A DNA stretch of 64,000 nucleotides from Nocardioides lianchengensis (GCF_900101465.1 NZ_FMZM01000009.1:184663-248662), one strand, 5' to 3'; numbered from the stretch's first letter, positions 26,844 through 37,170 are shown. Notes: generated from the letters alone by a model not told the origin. Numbers and translations are program-made.

Positions 26844-27163
26844 GCTGGTTGAGGTGCGAAGGCCGCCAGGCCTGAGCCTCGAAACCCCGTGAGAAGACGT
26901 ACGGCACCGAGCGTGCCCTCCGCTCGCCCGACGGGCTGCGGCCCGCGCCCCGCGCTGGTTGAGGTGCGAAGGCCGCCAGGCCTGAGCCTCGAAACCCCGT
27001 GAGAAGACGTACGGCACCGAGCGTGCCCTCCGCTCGCCCGACGGGCTGCCCGCGCCCCACGCAGGTTGAGGTGCGAAGGCCGCCAGGCCTGAGCCTCGAA
27101 ACCCGGCGAGTCGACGTACGGCGCCGAGCGTCCCCTCGGATCGTCCGACGGGCTGCGGGTCAA
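26844..27163. repeat. three tandem copies of a 107-110 base REP-containing unit
   Basis: Units begin at 26844, 26954 and 27061. The first two are almost identical; the third is shorter and diverged. Each starts with GGTTGAGGTGCGAAGG and has the partly complementary GCCTCGAAACC about 25 bases on, so each can fold into a hairpin, then continues with a conserved tail containing CGTACGGC and CGACGGGCTGC. The array fills most of the 561-base space between the FGE gene and the HNH gene. The only other structure there is the hairpin at 27191. Confidence 0.85.
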
Positions 27164-27190
27164 CGGCCGGGTGGCGGGGTGGGCCCTGGG

Positions 27191-27239
27191 TGATCGTGGA
27201 GTCTGGCACGCACCCGGTACGTGCCAGACTCCACGATCA
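27191..27239. repeat. perfect 20-bp inverted repeat
   Basis: Positions 27191-27210 and 27220-27239 are exact complements around a nine-base loop (CACCCGGTA). It lies between the REP array and the broken HNH gene. There is no T-run after either arm. It may be a terminator, an operator or the trace of a small element. Confidence 0.85.
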
Positions 27240-27360
27240 TGGGCGTCTCCACCTGCCTGTGGACGGGGTCGGATATCTGTGATCGGACCGTGACCCGGGA
27301 GGCCCGTCACTCACAGGCCGAGCGCCCCGAATTGTCGGTGGTCACCGCTTGGGTGGACGT

Positions 27361-28623
27361 ATGTCAGCCAGCCGCCACGCGCCCCCGCACCCGGTCCCCG
27401 GGCTGCTGGCACGCACCGGCGACAACGTCGCCGCTCTCCGCGACGCCTGGCTGGTCAACCTCTCCGCCGACGAGACCGGACGCGCGCTCATCGAGGCCGA
27501 CCGGCTCCAGTCCCAGCTCACCGAGCTGCAGGCTCGGCTGGCTGCGCACGCCGATGCCGTCGACACCGTCTGACCGTCCGGAGCGACCTCGACGGCGAAC
27601 TGGCTGGCGGTCGCCACCCGGCAGACCCGGACGTCGACCCATCGGCTGATGCGGCTCGCCGACGCGCTCGACCGCGAGCTGTACGAGCCGGTCCGCCACG
27701 CCCTCGCCGAGGGCGCCGTGAACCCCGAACAGGCACTGGTGATCACCGACGCCGTCGACGCGCTGCCCGCCGAGGTGACCGACCACGTTCGGGAGAAGGC
27801 CATCGGGATCCTCCTCGACGACGCGCGCCACCATGACGCGAAGGACCTGCGGCGGATCGGCAAACGGATCCTCGACGTCGTCGCCCCCGAGATCGGCGAG
27901 GCCCACGAAGCCAAGCTCCTCGCCGCCGAGGAGCACCGCGCACTCGCGTCCGCGCGGGTGACGATGTCCGACGACGGGCACGGCACCACCTACGGACGGT
28001 TCCAGGTCCCCACCGCTACCGGTGACACCCTCCGCAAGATGCTCACCGCCATCGCCGCCCCCAAGCGCCACACCGGCGCCGACCATGGCGACGATCATGG
28101 CAAGGTCCGCCGGCCGGGGCCGGAGCGGATGGGCCGGGCGTTCGTCGAGCTCCTCGACCGGGTCCCCGCCGACACGCTGCCCAAGGCCGGCGGCGTCAAC
28201 GCCACCGTCGTCGTGACGATCGTGCTGGAGGACCTGAGGCGAGAGAGCGCGGTCGGGACCCTCGACACTGGCCACCGCCTCTCCGCCCACGCCATCCGGC
28301 GATTGGCCTGCGAGGCCGGCATCATCCCCGCCGTCCTCGACGGTGACGGCCAGGTCCTCGACCTCGGCCGCACGAGGCGGTTCCACAACCGGGCCCAACG
28401 CACCGCGATGGCCGTCCGCGACCGGGGCTGCACCACCGAGGGGTGCGACGTCCCACCCTGGCTGTGCCACGCCCACCACGACGACCCCTGGTCGCAGGGC
28501 GGCAGCACCGACGTCACGACCGGACGCCTGCTCTGCCCACGACATCACCAGCACGCCCACGACCCGACGTACGAGATCCGGCACCTGCCCGGCGGCAAGG
28601 TCGCCTTCCACCGGAGGACGTAG
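27361..28623 (+). pseudogene. 13E12-repeat / DUF222 HNH endonuclease family gene with an in-frame TGA
   Basis: One continuous frame of about 420 codons is interrupted once, by TGA at 27571-27573. Codons on both sides read as one family protein: the upstream part gives ADRLQSQLTELQARLAAHADAVDTV, whose ending continues after the stop as SGATSTANWLAVATRQTRTS, typical of actinobacterial DUF222/13E12 proteins. The downstream part ends in an HNH nuclease module with CTTEGCDVPPWLCHAHHDD and LCPRHHQHAH. The stop may be a real nonsense mutation or a sequence error. A downstream start at 27649 could still yield the HNH half. These genes are often multicopy and their role is unclear. Confidence 0.8.
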
Positions 28624-28625
28624 CC

Positions 28626-29246
28626 ATGCCCAGTGAGCACCAGCCCAGCCTCTTCGCCTCCGACGAGCCGAGCGTCGACGCGGCGTTCACGACTGCGCGC
28701 CGGATCGTCCTCGACGAGCACTCGTGGGTCGAGGTCGTGCCCGGCTGGCTGAGCGGCGCGGACGCGCTGTTCGACGACCTGATGACCACGGCCGGATGGG
28801 AGCAGCGCGACCGGTGGATGTACACCCGCCGAGTGGTCGAGCCGCGCCTGACCGCGCAGTACCCGCGCCTCGCCGATGCCCCGCACCCGCTCCTCCACAC
28901 CGCGGCGCAGGCACTCTCGGCGCACTACGGCGTGACGTACGACGGCCTCTGGATCAACCTCTACCGTGACCATCGCGACAGCACCGGGTGGCACGGCGAC
29001 GGGGCGTCGACCCGCCGGCGCGAGTGCGTCGTACCCGTGCTCACGCTCGGGGCGCAGCGGCGCTTCCTGCTCCGGCCGGTCGGCGGCGGCCCTAGCACCG
29101 ACCTCCGCCCGGTCGCCGGGGACCTCGTGGTCATGGGCGGCCGCTGCCAGACCGACTGGCGGCACTGCGTGCCGAAGCAGACGACGCCCTCCGGCCCGCG
29201 GATCAGCGTGAACTTCAGCGCGAGCGAGCAGGCGGTGCCCGACTGA
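28626..29246 (+). CDS. AlkB-like 2-oxoglutarate/Fe(II)-dependent dioxygenase
   Basis: About 206 residues, the size of AlkB. WHGDGAS contains the iron-binding His and Asp; the second His is in DWRHCVPKQ, and RISVNF supplies the 2-oxoglutarate-binding Arg. YDGLWINLYRDHRDSTGWH is the family's substrate-lid block. AlkB proteins remove methyl groups from bases in alkylated DNA or RNA by oxidation. The ATG lies two bases after the HNH stop. No SOS or Ada box was noticed. The gene is followed convergently, ten bases away, by nadE. Confidence 0.9.
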   Translation: MPSEHQPSLFASDEPSVDAAFTTARRIVLDEHSWVEVVPGWLSGADALFDDLMTTAGWEQRDRWMYTRRVVEPRLTAQYPRLADAPHPLLHTAAQALSAHYGVTYDGLWINLYRDHRDSTGWHGDGASTRRRECVVPVLTLGAQRRFLLRPVGGGPSTDLRPVAGDLVVMGGRCQTDWRHCVPKQTTPSGPRISVNFSASEQAVPD

Positions 29247-29256
29247 AGGCGCCACG

Positions 29257-31284
29257 CTAGGAGGCTGGCACCCGATCCAGGTCGGCCAGCCAGGCGGCGG
29301 GTGAGGCGTCCGACGGCATCCGCCAGTCGCCCCGCGGCGACATGGTCCCGCCCGCGGAGACCTTCGGGCCGTTGGGGAGCGCCGAGCGCTTGAACTGCGA
29401 GGCGAAGAACCGGCGGATGAAGACGTCCATCCACCGCCGGATCTCGGCCAGGTCGTAGTCGATCCGACGGTGGTCCGGGAAGTTCGGCGGCCACCCACCG
29501 GTGGCGGCGTCGTGCCAGGCGTGCCAGGCCAGGAAGGCGATCTTCGAGGGGCGGTAGCCGTAGCGGACGACGTGGAAGAGGGTGAAGTCCTGCAGCGAGT
29601 ACGGGCCGACCGAGGACTCTGTCGACTGCGGCACCCCGCCGGCGGCGGTGGGGATCAGCTCGGGCGTGATCTCCTGCTCGACGATCTTCTCCAGCACCTC
29701 GTCGGTCTCCGGACCGAACTGGTTCGTGCTCACGGCCCAGCGGATCAGGTGCTGGATGAGGGTCTTCGGGACCCCGGCGTTGACGTTGTAGTGCGACATC
29801 TGGTCGCCGACGCCGTACGTGCACCAGCCCAGCGCCAGCTCGGACAGGTCGCCGGTGCCGAGGACGATGCCGCCGCGGTGGTTGGCGAGCCGGAAGAGGT
29901 AGTCGGTGCGCAGGCCGGCCTGGACGTTCTCGAAGGTGATGTCGTAGACCTCCTCGCCGCCGGAGTAGGGGTGGCCGAGATCGGCGAGCATCTGCTCGGC
30001 CGCCGGGCGGATGTCGAGCTCCTCCATGGTGATGCCGAGCGAGCGGGCCAGCGCCCAGGCGTACCCCTTGGTCGTCTCGCCGGTCGCGAAGCCCGGCAGC
30101 GTGAAGCCGTGGATGTCGGTGCGCGGGCGTCCGAGGCGGTCCATCGCCTTGGCCGCCACGATCAGCGCGTGCGTCGAGTCGAGGCCGCCGCTGATGCCGA
30201 TGACGATCTTGGGCTGGCCGATGGAGTTGAGCCGCTGCTCCAGCCCGGACACCTGGATGTTGTAGGCCTCGTAGCAGTCCTGGGCGAGGCGCTCGGCGTC
30301 GTCGGGCACGAACGGGAACCGGTCGACCTGGCGGCGTAGGCCGATGTCGCCGGTCGGCGGCGACAGCTCGAACTCGACCGTGCGGAAGTCCGGGGAGATC
30401 GTGCGGCGGTTGTCGTCGAAGGTGCCCGTGCGCAGCCGCTCCTGGCGGGTGCGGTCGAGGTCGACGTCCACGACCGTACGACGCGGGCCCTCCGGGAACC
30501 GGTCACTCTCCCCCAGGAGCTCGCCGTGCTCGTAGACCATCGTCTGGCCGTCCCACGACAGGTCGGTGGTCGACTCGCCCTGGCCCGCGGCGGCGTACAC
30601 GTAGGTCGCCAGGCAGCGCGAGGACGCCGACCGCACCAGCAGCTGGCGGTCCTCGGCCCGGCCGACGGTGATCGGGCTGCCGGACAGGTTGGCCAGCACG
30701 GTCGCGCCCGCGAGCGCCGCCTCCGCGCTCGGCGGCACCGGCACCCACATGTCCTCGCAGACCTCGACGTGCAGCACCAGCCCGGTGACGTCGGTCGCGG
30801 CGAACAGCAGGTCGGGTCCGATCGGCACCTCCTGCCCCGCGAGCACCACCGTGCCCGACACGTCGTCGCCGGGGGCGAACCAGCGCCGCTCGTAGAACTC
30901 CCGGTAGGTCGGCAGGTACGACTTCACGGCCACGCCGAGCACGCGACCGCGGTGGACGACGACCGCAGCGTTGAGCACCCGGTTGCCGTGCAACAGAGGC
31001 GCGCCGACCACCAGCACCGAGGTCAGGTCGGTCGACTCCTCGACCAGCTCGGCCAGCGCGACCTGCACGGCGTCCAGCAGCGGGTCCTGCAGGAACAGGT
31101 CGTCGACGGCGTACCCGCTCAGGCACAGCTCCGGGAACACCGCCACCGCCACGCCCTCGTCGTGGCAGGCCCGTGCCTGCTCGACGACGGTGCGCACGTT
31201 CGTCGCCGGGTCGGCCACCGCGATCGGGATCGTGCAGGCCGCGACCCGGGCGTACCCGTGGGCGTAGGCGGAGAAGAAGTCCAC
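29257..31284 (-). CDS. nadE: glutamine-dependent NAD+ synthetase
   Basis: About 675 residues, full length for the two-domain actinobacterial enzyme. The N-terminal nitrilase-type glutaminase has the Glu in [10 protein letters not shown], the Lys in [22 protein letters not shown] context and the Cys in [10 protein letters not shown]. The C-terminal ATP pyrophosphatase domain has the P-loop [13 protein letters not shown], then [16 protein letters not shown]. It converts nicotinic acid adenine dinucleotide to NAD+ using glutamine nitrogen and ATP. The GTG at 31284 begins the known N terminus [14 protein letters not shown]; no ribosome-binding site is clear. Confidence 0.97.
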   Translation of the reverse strand: MDFFSAYAHGYARVAACTIPIAVADPATNVRTVVEQARACHDEGVAVAVFPELCLSGYAVDDLFLQDPLLDAVQVALAELVEESTDLTSVLVVGAPLLHGNRVLNAAVVVHRGRVLGVAVKSYLPTYREFYERRWFAPGDDVSGTVVLAGQEVPIGPDLLFAATDVTGLVLHVEVCEDMWVPVPPSAEAALAGATVLANLSGSPITVGRAEDRQLLVRSASSRCLATYVYAAAGQGESTTDLSWDGQTMVYEHGELLGESDRFPEGPRRTVVDVDLDRTRQERLRTGTFDDNRRTISPDFRTVEFELSPPTGDIGLRRQVDRFPFVPDDAERLAQDCYEAYNIQVSGLEQRLNSIGQPKIVIGISGGLDSTHALIVAAKAMDRLGRPRTDIHGFTLPGFATGETTKGYAWALARSLGITMEELDIRPAAEQMLADLGHPYSGGEEVYDITFENVQAGLRTDYLFRLANHRGGIVLGTGDLSELALGWCTYGVGDQMSHYNVNAGVPKTLIQHLIRWAVSTNQFGPETDEVLEKIVEQEITPELIPTAAGGVPQSTESSVGPYSLQDFTLFHVVRYGYRPSKIAFLAWHAWHDAATGGWPPNFPDHRRIDYDLAEIRRWMDVFIRRFFASQFKRSALPNGPKVSAGGTMSPRGDWRMPSDASPAAWLADLDRVPAS

Positions 31285-31330
31285 GACGGGCAGTTTCGCA
31301 GAACGGCTGCCGGATCGGTGCACAGCAGGG

Positions 31331-32455
31331 TCAGCGAGCGAGGTCGGTGGCCACGTCCAGGCTCGCGAAGCCGTCCCGAGGCAGGTCCACGTCCATGACC
31401 CGCGCGAAAGTCCCCTCCAGGGGGCGCCAGGCCACCAGTCCTGGACCCCACTGCAGCAGCACGGTCTCCGGGTCGAGCCACTCGCCGTCACGGAAGGCAC
31501 GGCGGTTTCGAGCGTTCAGGTGCAGGTGGGCGAGCAGCTCTGGGGTCGAGACCCCGACGACCACCAGATCAAGGGTCCGGTACGGCGACCTCTGCAGGGT
31601 CAGCAAGCCACGCCCACCCGCCACCTCCACTCCGACCAGCTGCTGCTCGCTCTGCGACCGCCGAAGCTCCGGCAGCTCCACCGCACCATGCGACACCTGC
31701 GTCCCGTCGAGCCACTCGATCGACTCCCATCGCCCGTCGTCGGTGGCCCGCCCCGACCACCACCGCCCGTCATCGGCTGCGGACGCCTCCCCGGAACGGA
31801 AGGAGAGTGTCGAGCGACGTCCGCTCAGGTCGAGCAGCTCGGTCCGGGGCCGATCTCCGAGGGCCACGACCAGGGACCTGCTGTCGTCCCGCCACTGGAC
31901 CTCCGAGACCCATCGGCGAGCGCCGACGATCTCGCCCCGCCCCGTCCCGAGGTCGAGCAGGACGACCCCCGCACGCGACCGGCCGGCCCACCAACGCCCG
32001 TCGGGCGACAGGCTCCCGGCGCCGTACGTGTCGTGCCCCGGCCATATGGCGTCGTCGAGGCCGAGCTCGTCCATCGGCAGCACTCTCCACCGCCCATCGA
32101 TCCCGTGCAGGAGCAGCGTCTCGCTGGCCCACCCGTCGACAGGCTCCGGCACGCGCTCGGCAGGGTGGTAGACGACCGTCGCGCGACCCGGCGGATCGTC
32201 GGCGAGTCGCGTGAGCCCGCTGATCGACGCCGGCACCCGACGCGGGAGCCGCGAGTCGAGCCACGGCCACGTCTGTACCTCATCGGGCGGCTCCTGGACT
32301 GCGACCACGACCCGCCGCTCGGGTCGCACCGGTCCAGGCCCCGGGTCCGGCGTACCCGAGCATGCGACGAGCAGCGCCACGAGGACCAGGCGTGCGCCGA
32401 GAAGGCGACGTCGTCGTCCGACGTTCGCCCTCCTGGTCAGCTCGCACTCGTCCAT
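31331..32455 (-). CDS. lipoprotein with a predicted beta-propeller-like domain
   Basis: About 374 residues. An arginine-rich N terminus precedes a short hydrophobic segment ending in the lipobox LVAC, so the mature protein should be lipid-linked outside the membrane. The rest contains repeated segments of the type SPDGRWWAGR, DDSRSLVVAL and DDGRWWSGR, which suggest WD40/TolB-like blades. The ATG at 32455 has an excellent GGAGGAGG five bases away, better than the upstream ATG. The family is not recognised and no enzyme motif is visible. It is divergent from the VOC gene, with about 90 bases between. Confidence 0.75.
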   Translation of the reverse strand: MDECELTRRANVGRRRRLLGARLVLVALLVACSGTPDPGPGPVRPERRVVVAVQEPPDEVQTWPWLDSRLPRRVPASISGLTRLADDPPGRATVVYHPAERVPEPVDGWASETLLLHGIDGRWRVLPMDELGLDDAIWPGHDTYGAGSLSPDGRWWAGRSRAGVVLLDLGTGRGEIVGARRWVSEVQWRDDSRSLVVALGDRPRTELLDLSGRRSTLSFRSGEASAADDGRWWSGRATDDGRWESIEWLDGTQVSHGAVELPELRRSQSEQQLVGVEVAGGRGLLTLQRSPYRTLDLVVVGVSTPELLAHLHLNARNRRAFRDGEWLDPETVLLQWGPGLVAWRPLEGTFARVMDVDLPRDGFASLDVATDLAR

Positions 32456-32547
32456 CGGACCTCCTCCGTCTCCGATCACCGTCGCACGGGGGGCCGACGG
32501 TTGGGGCGGGTTCGATGAGTTCCGTGACGGCCGGGAGTCTGACCCGC

Positions 32548-33036
32548 ATGACCCTCACGACATCGATCAGCCCCTGCCTCTGGTTCGACGACCAGCTGGA
32601 GCAGGCGGCGGAGTTCTACACGAAGATCTTCCCGCGGTCCTCGATCGGCCACCTGGCGCGGTACGGCGACGCCGGGCCCGGCCAGCCGGGGACGGTGATG
32701 GCCGGCGAGTTCACGATCGACGGCATGACGTTCCGGGGCATCAACGGCGGTCCGATGTACGCCGAGTTCACGGAGGCGATCTCGTTCAGCATCGCGTGCA
32801 GCGACCAGACGGAGGTCGACTACTACTGGGACTCGCTCGTCGACGGCGGCGAGGAGTCGATGTGCGGGTGGCTGAAGGACCGCTTCGGGCTGTCCTGGCA
32901 GATCGTGCCGAACCGGCTCTACGAGCTGCTCGGCGACCCCGACCCGGCACGGGCCAACGCCGCCCAGGGCGCGATGCTGCAGATGCGCAAGATCGTGGTC
33001 GCCGACCTGGAGGCGGCCGCCGACGCCGTGGACTGA
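32548..33036 (+). CDS. VOC superfamily protein (PhnB / 3-demethylubiquinone methyltransferase-like fold)
   Basis: About 162 residues. CLWFDDQLEQAAEFYTKIFPRS is the standard start of PhnB-like vicinal-oxygen-chelate proteins; GEFTIDGMTFRGINGGP, SFSIACSDQTEVDYYWDSL and CGWLKDRFGLSWQIVP complete the family pattern. Despite database names, such proteins are usually not methyltransferases, and substrates are mostly unknown. The ATG at 32548 has CGGGAG about 10 bases upstream. The next gene starts ten bases downstream, so the two are probably cotranscribed. Confidence 0.9.
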   Translation: MTLTTSISPCLWFDDQLEQAAEFYTKIFPRSSIGHLARYGDAGPGQPGTVMAGEFTIDGMTFRGINGGPMYAEFTEAISFSIACSDQTEVDYYWDSLVDGGEESMCGWLKDRFGLSWQIVPNRLYELLGDPDPARANAAQGAMLQMRKIVVADLEAAADAVD

Positions 33037-33046
33037 GAATGAGCGC

Positions 33047-33376
33047 ATGAGCATCGCCAGCACGCCGGAGCCGCCGTACACCGCCGTGGTCTTCACGAGC
33101 CTGCGCACCGAGGGTGACCAGGGGTATGCGCGGATGGCGGAGCGGATGGACCTGCTGGCCCAGGAGCAGCCCGGCTACCTCGGGATCGAGGCGGCCCGGG
33201 ACGCGGGCGGGCTCGGGATCACGGTGTCGTACTGGGTCGACGACGCCGCGGCTGCGGCGTGGAAGCAGGTCGCCGAGCACCTCGTCGCGCAGGAGCGCGG
33301 GCGCGACGTCTGGTACGCCGACTACCGCGTGCGCGTGGCCACCGTCACACGGGCCTACGGGCCCACCCGGAGCTAG
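33047..33376 (+). CDS. antibiotic biosynthesis monooxygenase (ABM) domain protein
   Basis: About 109 residues forming one ferredoxin-like ABM domain. AVVFTSLRT at the N-terminal strand, YARMAERMDLLAQEQPGYLGIEAARD and the HLVAQERGRDVWYADYRVRVATV ending fit the family. Members include small heme-degrading and quinone-forming monooxygenases, but many are uncharacterised, so no reaction is assigned. The start lies ten bases after the VOC stop; a weak GAG-rich leader is present. It probably shares a transcript with the VOC gene. Confidence 0.85.
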   Translation: MSIASTPEPPYTAVVFTSLRTEGDQGYARMAERMDLLAQEQPGYLGIEAARDAGGLGITVSYWVDDAAAAAWKQVAEHLVAQERGRDVWYADYRVRVATVTRAYGPTRS

Positions 33377-33379
33377 CCT
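33374..33379 (+). promoter_or_regulatory. -10 element (TAGCCT) for panB
   Basis: TAGCCT overlaps the stop codon of the ABM gene and would start transcription near 33386. That leaves a leader with GGGAG at 33404 ahead of the ATG at 33416. Confidence 0.4.
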
Positions 33380-33415
33380 GGAGACAGTCCGTGGACTCCG
33401 TCAGGGAGCTGCGAG

Positions 33416-34288
33416 ATGTCTGAGGAATGGAGCTCGACGATGAGCGAAGAGACGGCGCCGTACGGCACCGGGCCGGGCCAGGCGAGCAAGCCGGTCAAGC
33501 GGGTCCGCACCCATCACCTCCGGGAGATGAAGGAGCGCGGCGAGAAGTTCACGATGCTGACCGCCTACGAGCAGTACGCGGCGGAGATCTTCGACGAGGC
33601 CGGCATCGAGCTGCTGCTCGTGGGCGACAGCGCGTCCAACAACGTCTACGGCAACGAGACGTCGTTGCCGGTGACGGTCGACGAGCTGATCCCGCTCGTG
33701 CGGGCCGTGACCCGCTCGGCGAAGCGGTCCCTGGTCGTCGCCGACCTGCCGTTCGGGTCCTACCAGGCGTCCCCGGAGCAGGCCTACCTCACCGCGGTGC
33801 GGTTCATGAAGGAGGCGAACGCCCACTCGGTGAAGCTCGAGGGCGGGCTGCCGATGGTCCCTCAGGTCCGCAAGCTGGTCGAGGGCGGCATCCCGGTGAT
33901 CGCCCACATCGGCTTCACGCCCCAGAGCGAGCACACCCTTGGCGGCTACCGGGTCCAGGGCCGCGGTGACGCCGCGAAGCTGCTGCTCGAGGAGGCTCGC
34001 GCGATGCAGGAGGCCGGTGCCTTCGCCGTCCTGATGGAGATGGTCCCGGGCGACGTCGCCGCCGACGTCACCGCCGCCCTCGACATCCCGACGATCGGCA
34101 TCGGCGCCGGCAACCGCTGCGACGGCCAGGTGCTGGTCTGGCAGGACGCCTTCGGCCTGCGCGGCGGCCGGATGGCCCGCTTCGTCAAGCAGTACGCCGA
34201 CCTCCGCACCGTGCTGCGTGACGCGGCGTCGGCGTACGCGGCGGACGTGAAGGCCGGCACCTTCCCGGCCGACGAGCACACCTTCTGA
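33416..34288 (+). CDS. panB: 3-methyl-2-oxobutanoate hydroxymethyltransferase
   Basis: About 290 residues. Ketopantoate synthase transfers a hydroxymethyl group from methylene-tetrahydrofolate to 2-oxoisovalerate, the first step of pantothenate and CoA synthesis. LTAYEQYAAEIFDEAG, LLLVGDSASNNVYG, VVADLPFGSYQ, SVKLEGG, AHIGFTPQS and GIGAGNRCDGQVLVWQDAFG are the family blocks, including Mg-binding Asp residues and the catalytic Glu of the EMVPG region. The ATG at 33416 has GGGAG at good spacing; an ATG at 33440 is a possible alternative. A long palindrome lies 15 bases after the stop. No other pan gene is in the window. Confidence 0.96.
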   Translation: MSEEWSSTMSEETAPYGTGPGQASKPVKRVRTHHLREMKERGEKFTMLTAYEQYAAEIFDEAGIELLLVGDSASNNVYGNETSLPVTVDELIPLVRAVTRSAKRSLVVADLPFGSYQASPEQAYLTAVRFMKEANAHSVKLEGGLPMVPQVRKLVEGGIPVIAHIGFTPQSEHTLGGYRVQGRGDAAKLLLEEARAMQEAGAFAVLMEMVPGDVAADVTAALDIPTIGIGAGNRCDGQVLVWQDAFGLRGGRMARFVKQYADLRTVLRDAASAYAADVKAGTFPADEHTF

Positions 34289-34303
34289 ACGCAGGGGGCG
34301 ACG

Positions 34304-34337
34304 CGTCCCGGGCCTGACATTTGTCATGCCCGGGACG
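34304..34337. promoter_or_regulatory. 34-base palindrome between panB and the ABC exporter operon
   Basis: CGTCCCGGGC at 34304-34313 and GCCCGGGACG at 34328-34337 are exact complements, and the centre continues with TGACA and TGTCA around TT, so 15 of 17 positions pair. No T-run follows. It may terminate panB, or serve as the operator of the ABC/two-component operon that starts at 34386, whose NarL-type regulator would bind such a dyad. Confidence 0.6.
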
Positions 34338-34385
34338 TGATGCACGGCCGAGGGCCCCGGGTCCGGCGACGGCCACGCTGGAGGC

Positions 34386-35284
<899 letters not shown>

Positions 35285-35288
<4 letters not shown>

Positions 35289-36061
35289 CCACCTTCGACC
35301 CGACCACCCGCAGCACGCCGCGCCTCGGCGGGCTCAGCCCCGTCGTCCTGCGGATCGAGCTGCGCCGGATGCTGCGCAACCGCCGTACGGTCGTCTTCGC
35401 GATGCTCTTCCCCGCCGCCCTCTTCCTGTCCTTCGGCGGCCAGTCCGACTGGGCCGACCGGGTCGGCCACGGCAACGTCGCGGCCTACGTCATGGTCTCC
35501 ATGGGCCTGTACGGCGCCGCGCTCACCGCCGCCTCCGCCGGCACCGCGGTGGCCACCGAGCGGGCGCTGGGCTGGTCGCGCCAGCTCCGGCTGACCCCGC
35601 TGAACCCGGGCGTCTACGTCGCGACCAAGGCCCTGCTCGCGCTGGTCCTCGGGGCGGTCGCCATCGGGGTGGTCAACGTCGTCGGACTCCTCCAGGGCAA
35701 GCCCGACATGCCGCTCGACGTCTGGGTCGAGTGCGCGCTGCTGACCCTGCTCTGCACCCTGGTCTTCGCCGCGCTCGGCGTGTTCGTCGGGTTCCTGGTC
35801 CCCGGCGAGAACGCCATGCAGGTGCTCGGCCCCGGCCTGGCCATCCTGTCCTTCCTCGGCAACGTGTTCATCCCGATGGACGAGGGCTCGACGATCTACC
35901 GGGTGGCCGAGTGGACGCCGATGTTCGGGGTCGCCGAGATCAGCCGCGCGCCGCTGACCGGCGACCTGTCCTGGCCGGCCGTGCTCAACGCGGTCGTCTG
36001 GCTCGCCGTGTTCGTCGCCGGTGCCGCGTGGCGGATGAGCCGGGACACGGCCCGGGTGTGA
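35285..36061 (+). CDS. ABC-2 type permease
   Basis: About 258 residues with six predicted membrane helices: around 38-55, 62-85, 110-135, 145-170, 178-195 and 235-252. The amphipathic start LRIELRRMLRNRRTVVFAMLFP and the GENAMQVLGPGLAILSFLGNVFIP region are typical of ABC-2 exporters. It pairs with the ATP-binding protein, whose gene it overlaps by four bases. The substrate is unknown; such pairs next to DesK/NarL-type systems often protect against membrane-active compounds, which is inference here. Confidence 0.93.
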
Positions 36062-36062
36062 C

Positions 36063-36068
36063 TACCGT
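36063..36068 (+). promoter_or_regulatory. -10 element (TACCGT), possible internal leaderless promoter
   Basis: TACCGT ends seven bases before the ATG of the kinase gene and begins just after the permease stop. It could allow the kinase-regulator pair to be expressed independently of the transporter genes. Confidence 0.45.
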
Positions 36069-36075
36069 TCGGTCC

Positions 36076-37170
36076 ATGGACGACGACCGGCCGACCCGCC
36101 TCGACCGGCTGGGCCCGTTCTTCGCCTCCATCTGGCTGTTCTTCCTGCTCAACCCGCTCCTGGAGGCCTGGGCGCACCTCGACGAGGTGCGCGGCGTCGT
36201 CGGCCTGGTCGCCACGGTCGCCTTCGCGGCGTCGTACATGACCCTGTGGATCCGCGCCCGGGCCGACCGGCGACGGCTCATCGACACCCCGTCGGTGCGG
36301 TTCGCGGCGTCGTACCTCTCGCCGCTGGTCGTGCTCACCGCCGTGATGGTCGCGACGCTTGGGGAGCAGGGCCTGACCGGCGTCGTGTACGTCGCGGTCT
36401 CGTGCGTGATGGTGCTCCCCGGCCGAGCCGCGCTCGCCGTGGTCGTCGCGCTGGTCGTCGGTGCGCTCGCACTGAGCGCCGTCGAGGACTGGGGCAGCCA
36501 GGTCGGCCTCGCCTTCGCGGTGATGGCATCGTCGGTGGCGATCTCCGGGATGCGGACCGTGATGCGCCGCAACCTGGAGCTGCTCCGGATCGAGCAGGAG
36601 AACGCCCACCTCGCCGTCGAGAACGAGCGCACCCGCTTCGCCCGCGACCTGCACGACATCCTCGGCCACTCGCTGACCGTCATCACCGTGAAGGCGGAGC
36701 TCGCGCAGCGGCTGCTCGACATCGACCCCGCGCGGGCGCGCACCGAGCTGGCCGACCTGGAGCGGCTCAGCCGGGACGCGCTGTCCGACGTACGGCACGC
36801 GGTCGCGGGCTACCGCGACCTGACCCTGCCCGGCGAGCTCACCCGGGCCCGCAACGCGCTGGCCGCCGCCGAGATCGAGGCCCGGCTGCCCGGCTCGGCC
36901 GACGAGGTGCCGACCGAGCTGCGCGAGCTGTTCGCCTGGACCGTCCGCGAGGGCGTCACCAACGTCATCCGGCACTCGGGCGCGGGCTGCTGCGAGGTCG
37001 TGCTGACCCCGACCAGCGCCGAGGTGCGCGACGACGGACCGGGCCGGGGCGAGGCCGGCGTACCGGGCTCGGGCCTGACCGGGCTGCGCGAGCGCGCGGC
37101 CGCCGTGGGTGCCACGGTCGTCACCCGCCCCCTCGACCCCGGCTTCAGCCTCCGGGTGGTCCGCGCATGA
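36076..37170 (+). CDS. NarL-system sensor histidine kinase (HisKA_3, DesK-like)
   Basis: About 364 residues. The N-terminal half carries five to six membrane helices with short loops, so it probably senses the membrane itself. The phospho-accepting His is in FARDLHDILGHSLTVI, the HisKA_3 motif. The ATP-binding domain is short: REGVTNVIRHSGA is the N box, VRDDGPG the G1 box and GSGLTGLRERA the G2 box. This arrangement is typical of DesK/YvfT-type kinases next to ABC-2 exporters. The ATG at 36076 is supported by the leaderless-type TACCGT box. The stop overlaps the regulator's start. Confidence 0.93.
   Translation: MDDDRPTRLDRLGPFFASIWLFFLLNPLLEAWAHLDEVRGVVGLVATVAFAASYMTLWIRARADRRRLIDTPSVRFAASYLSPLVVLTAVMVATLGEQGLTGVVYVAVSCVMVLPGRAALAVVVALVVGALALSAVEDWGSQVGLAFAVMASSVAISGMRTVMRRNLELLRIEQENAHLAVENERTRFARDLHDILGHSLTVITVKAELAQRLLDIDPARARTELADLERLSRDALSDVRHAVAGYRDLTLPGELTRARNALAAAEIEARLPGSADEVPTELRELFAWTVREGVTNVIRHSGAGCCEVVLTPTSAEVRDDGPGRGEAGVPGSGLTGLRERAAAVGATVVTRPLDPGFSLRVVRA

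Noticed and set aside
26844..27163. Regularly repeated units as a possible CRISPR array
   Set aside because: Units are over 100 bases and nearly identical throughout, with no unique spacers and no cas genes.
27361..28623. HNH gene as part of an active mobile element or intein
   Set aside because: It belongs to the DUF222/13E12 family; no transposase, integrase or intein splicing blocks are present.
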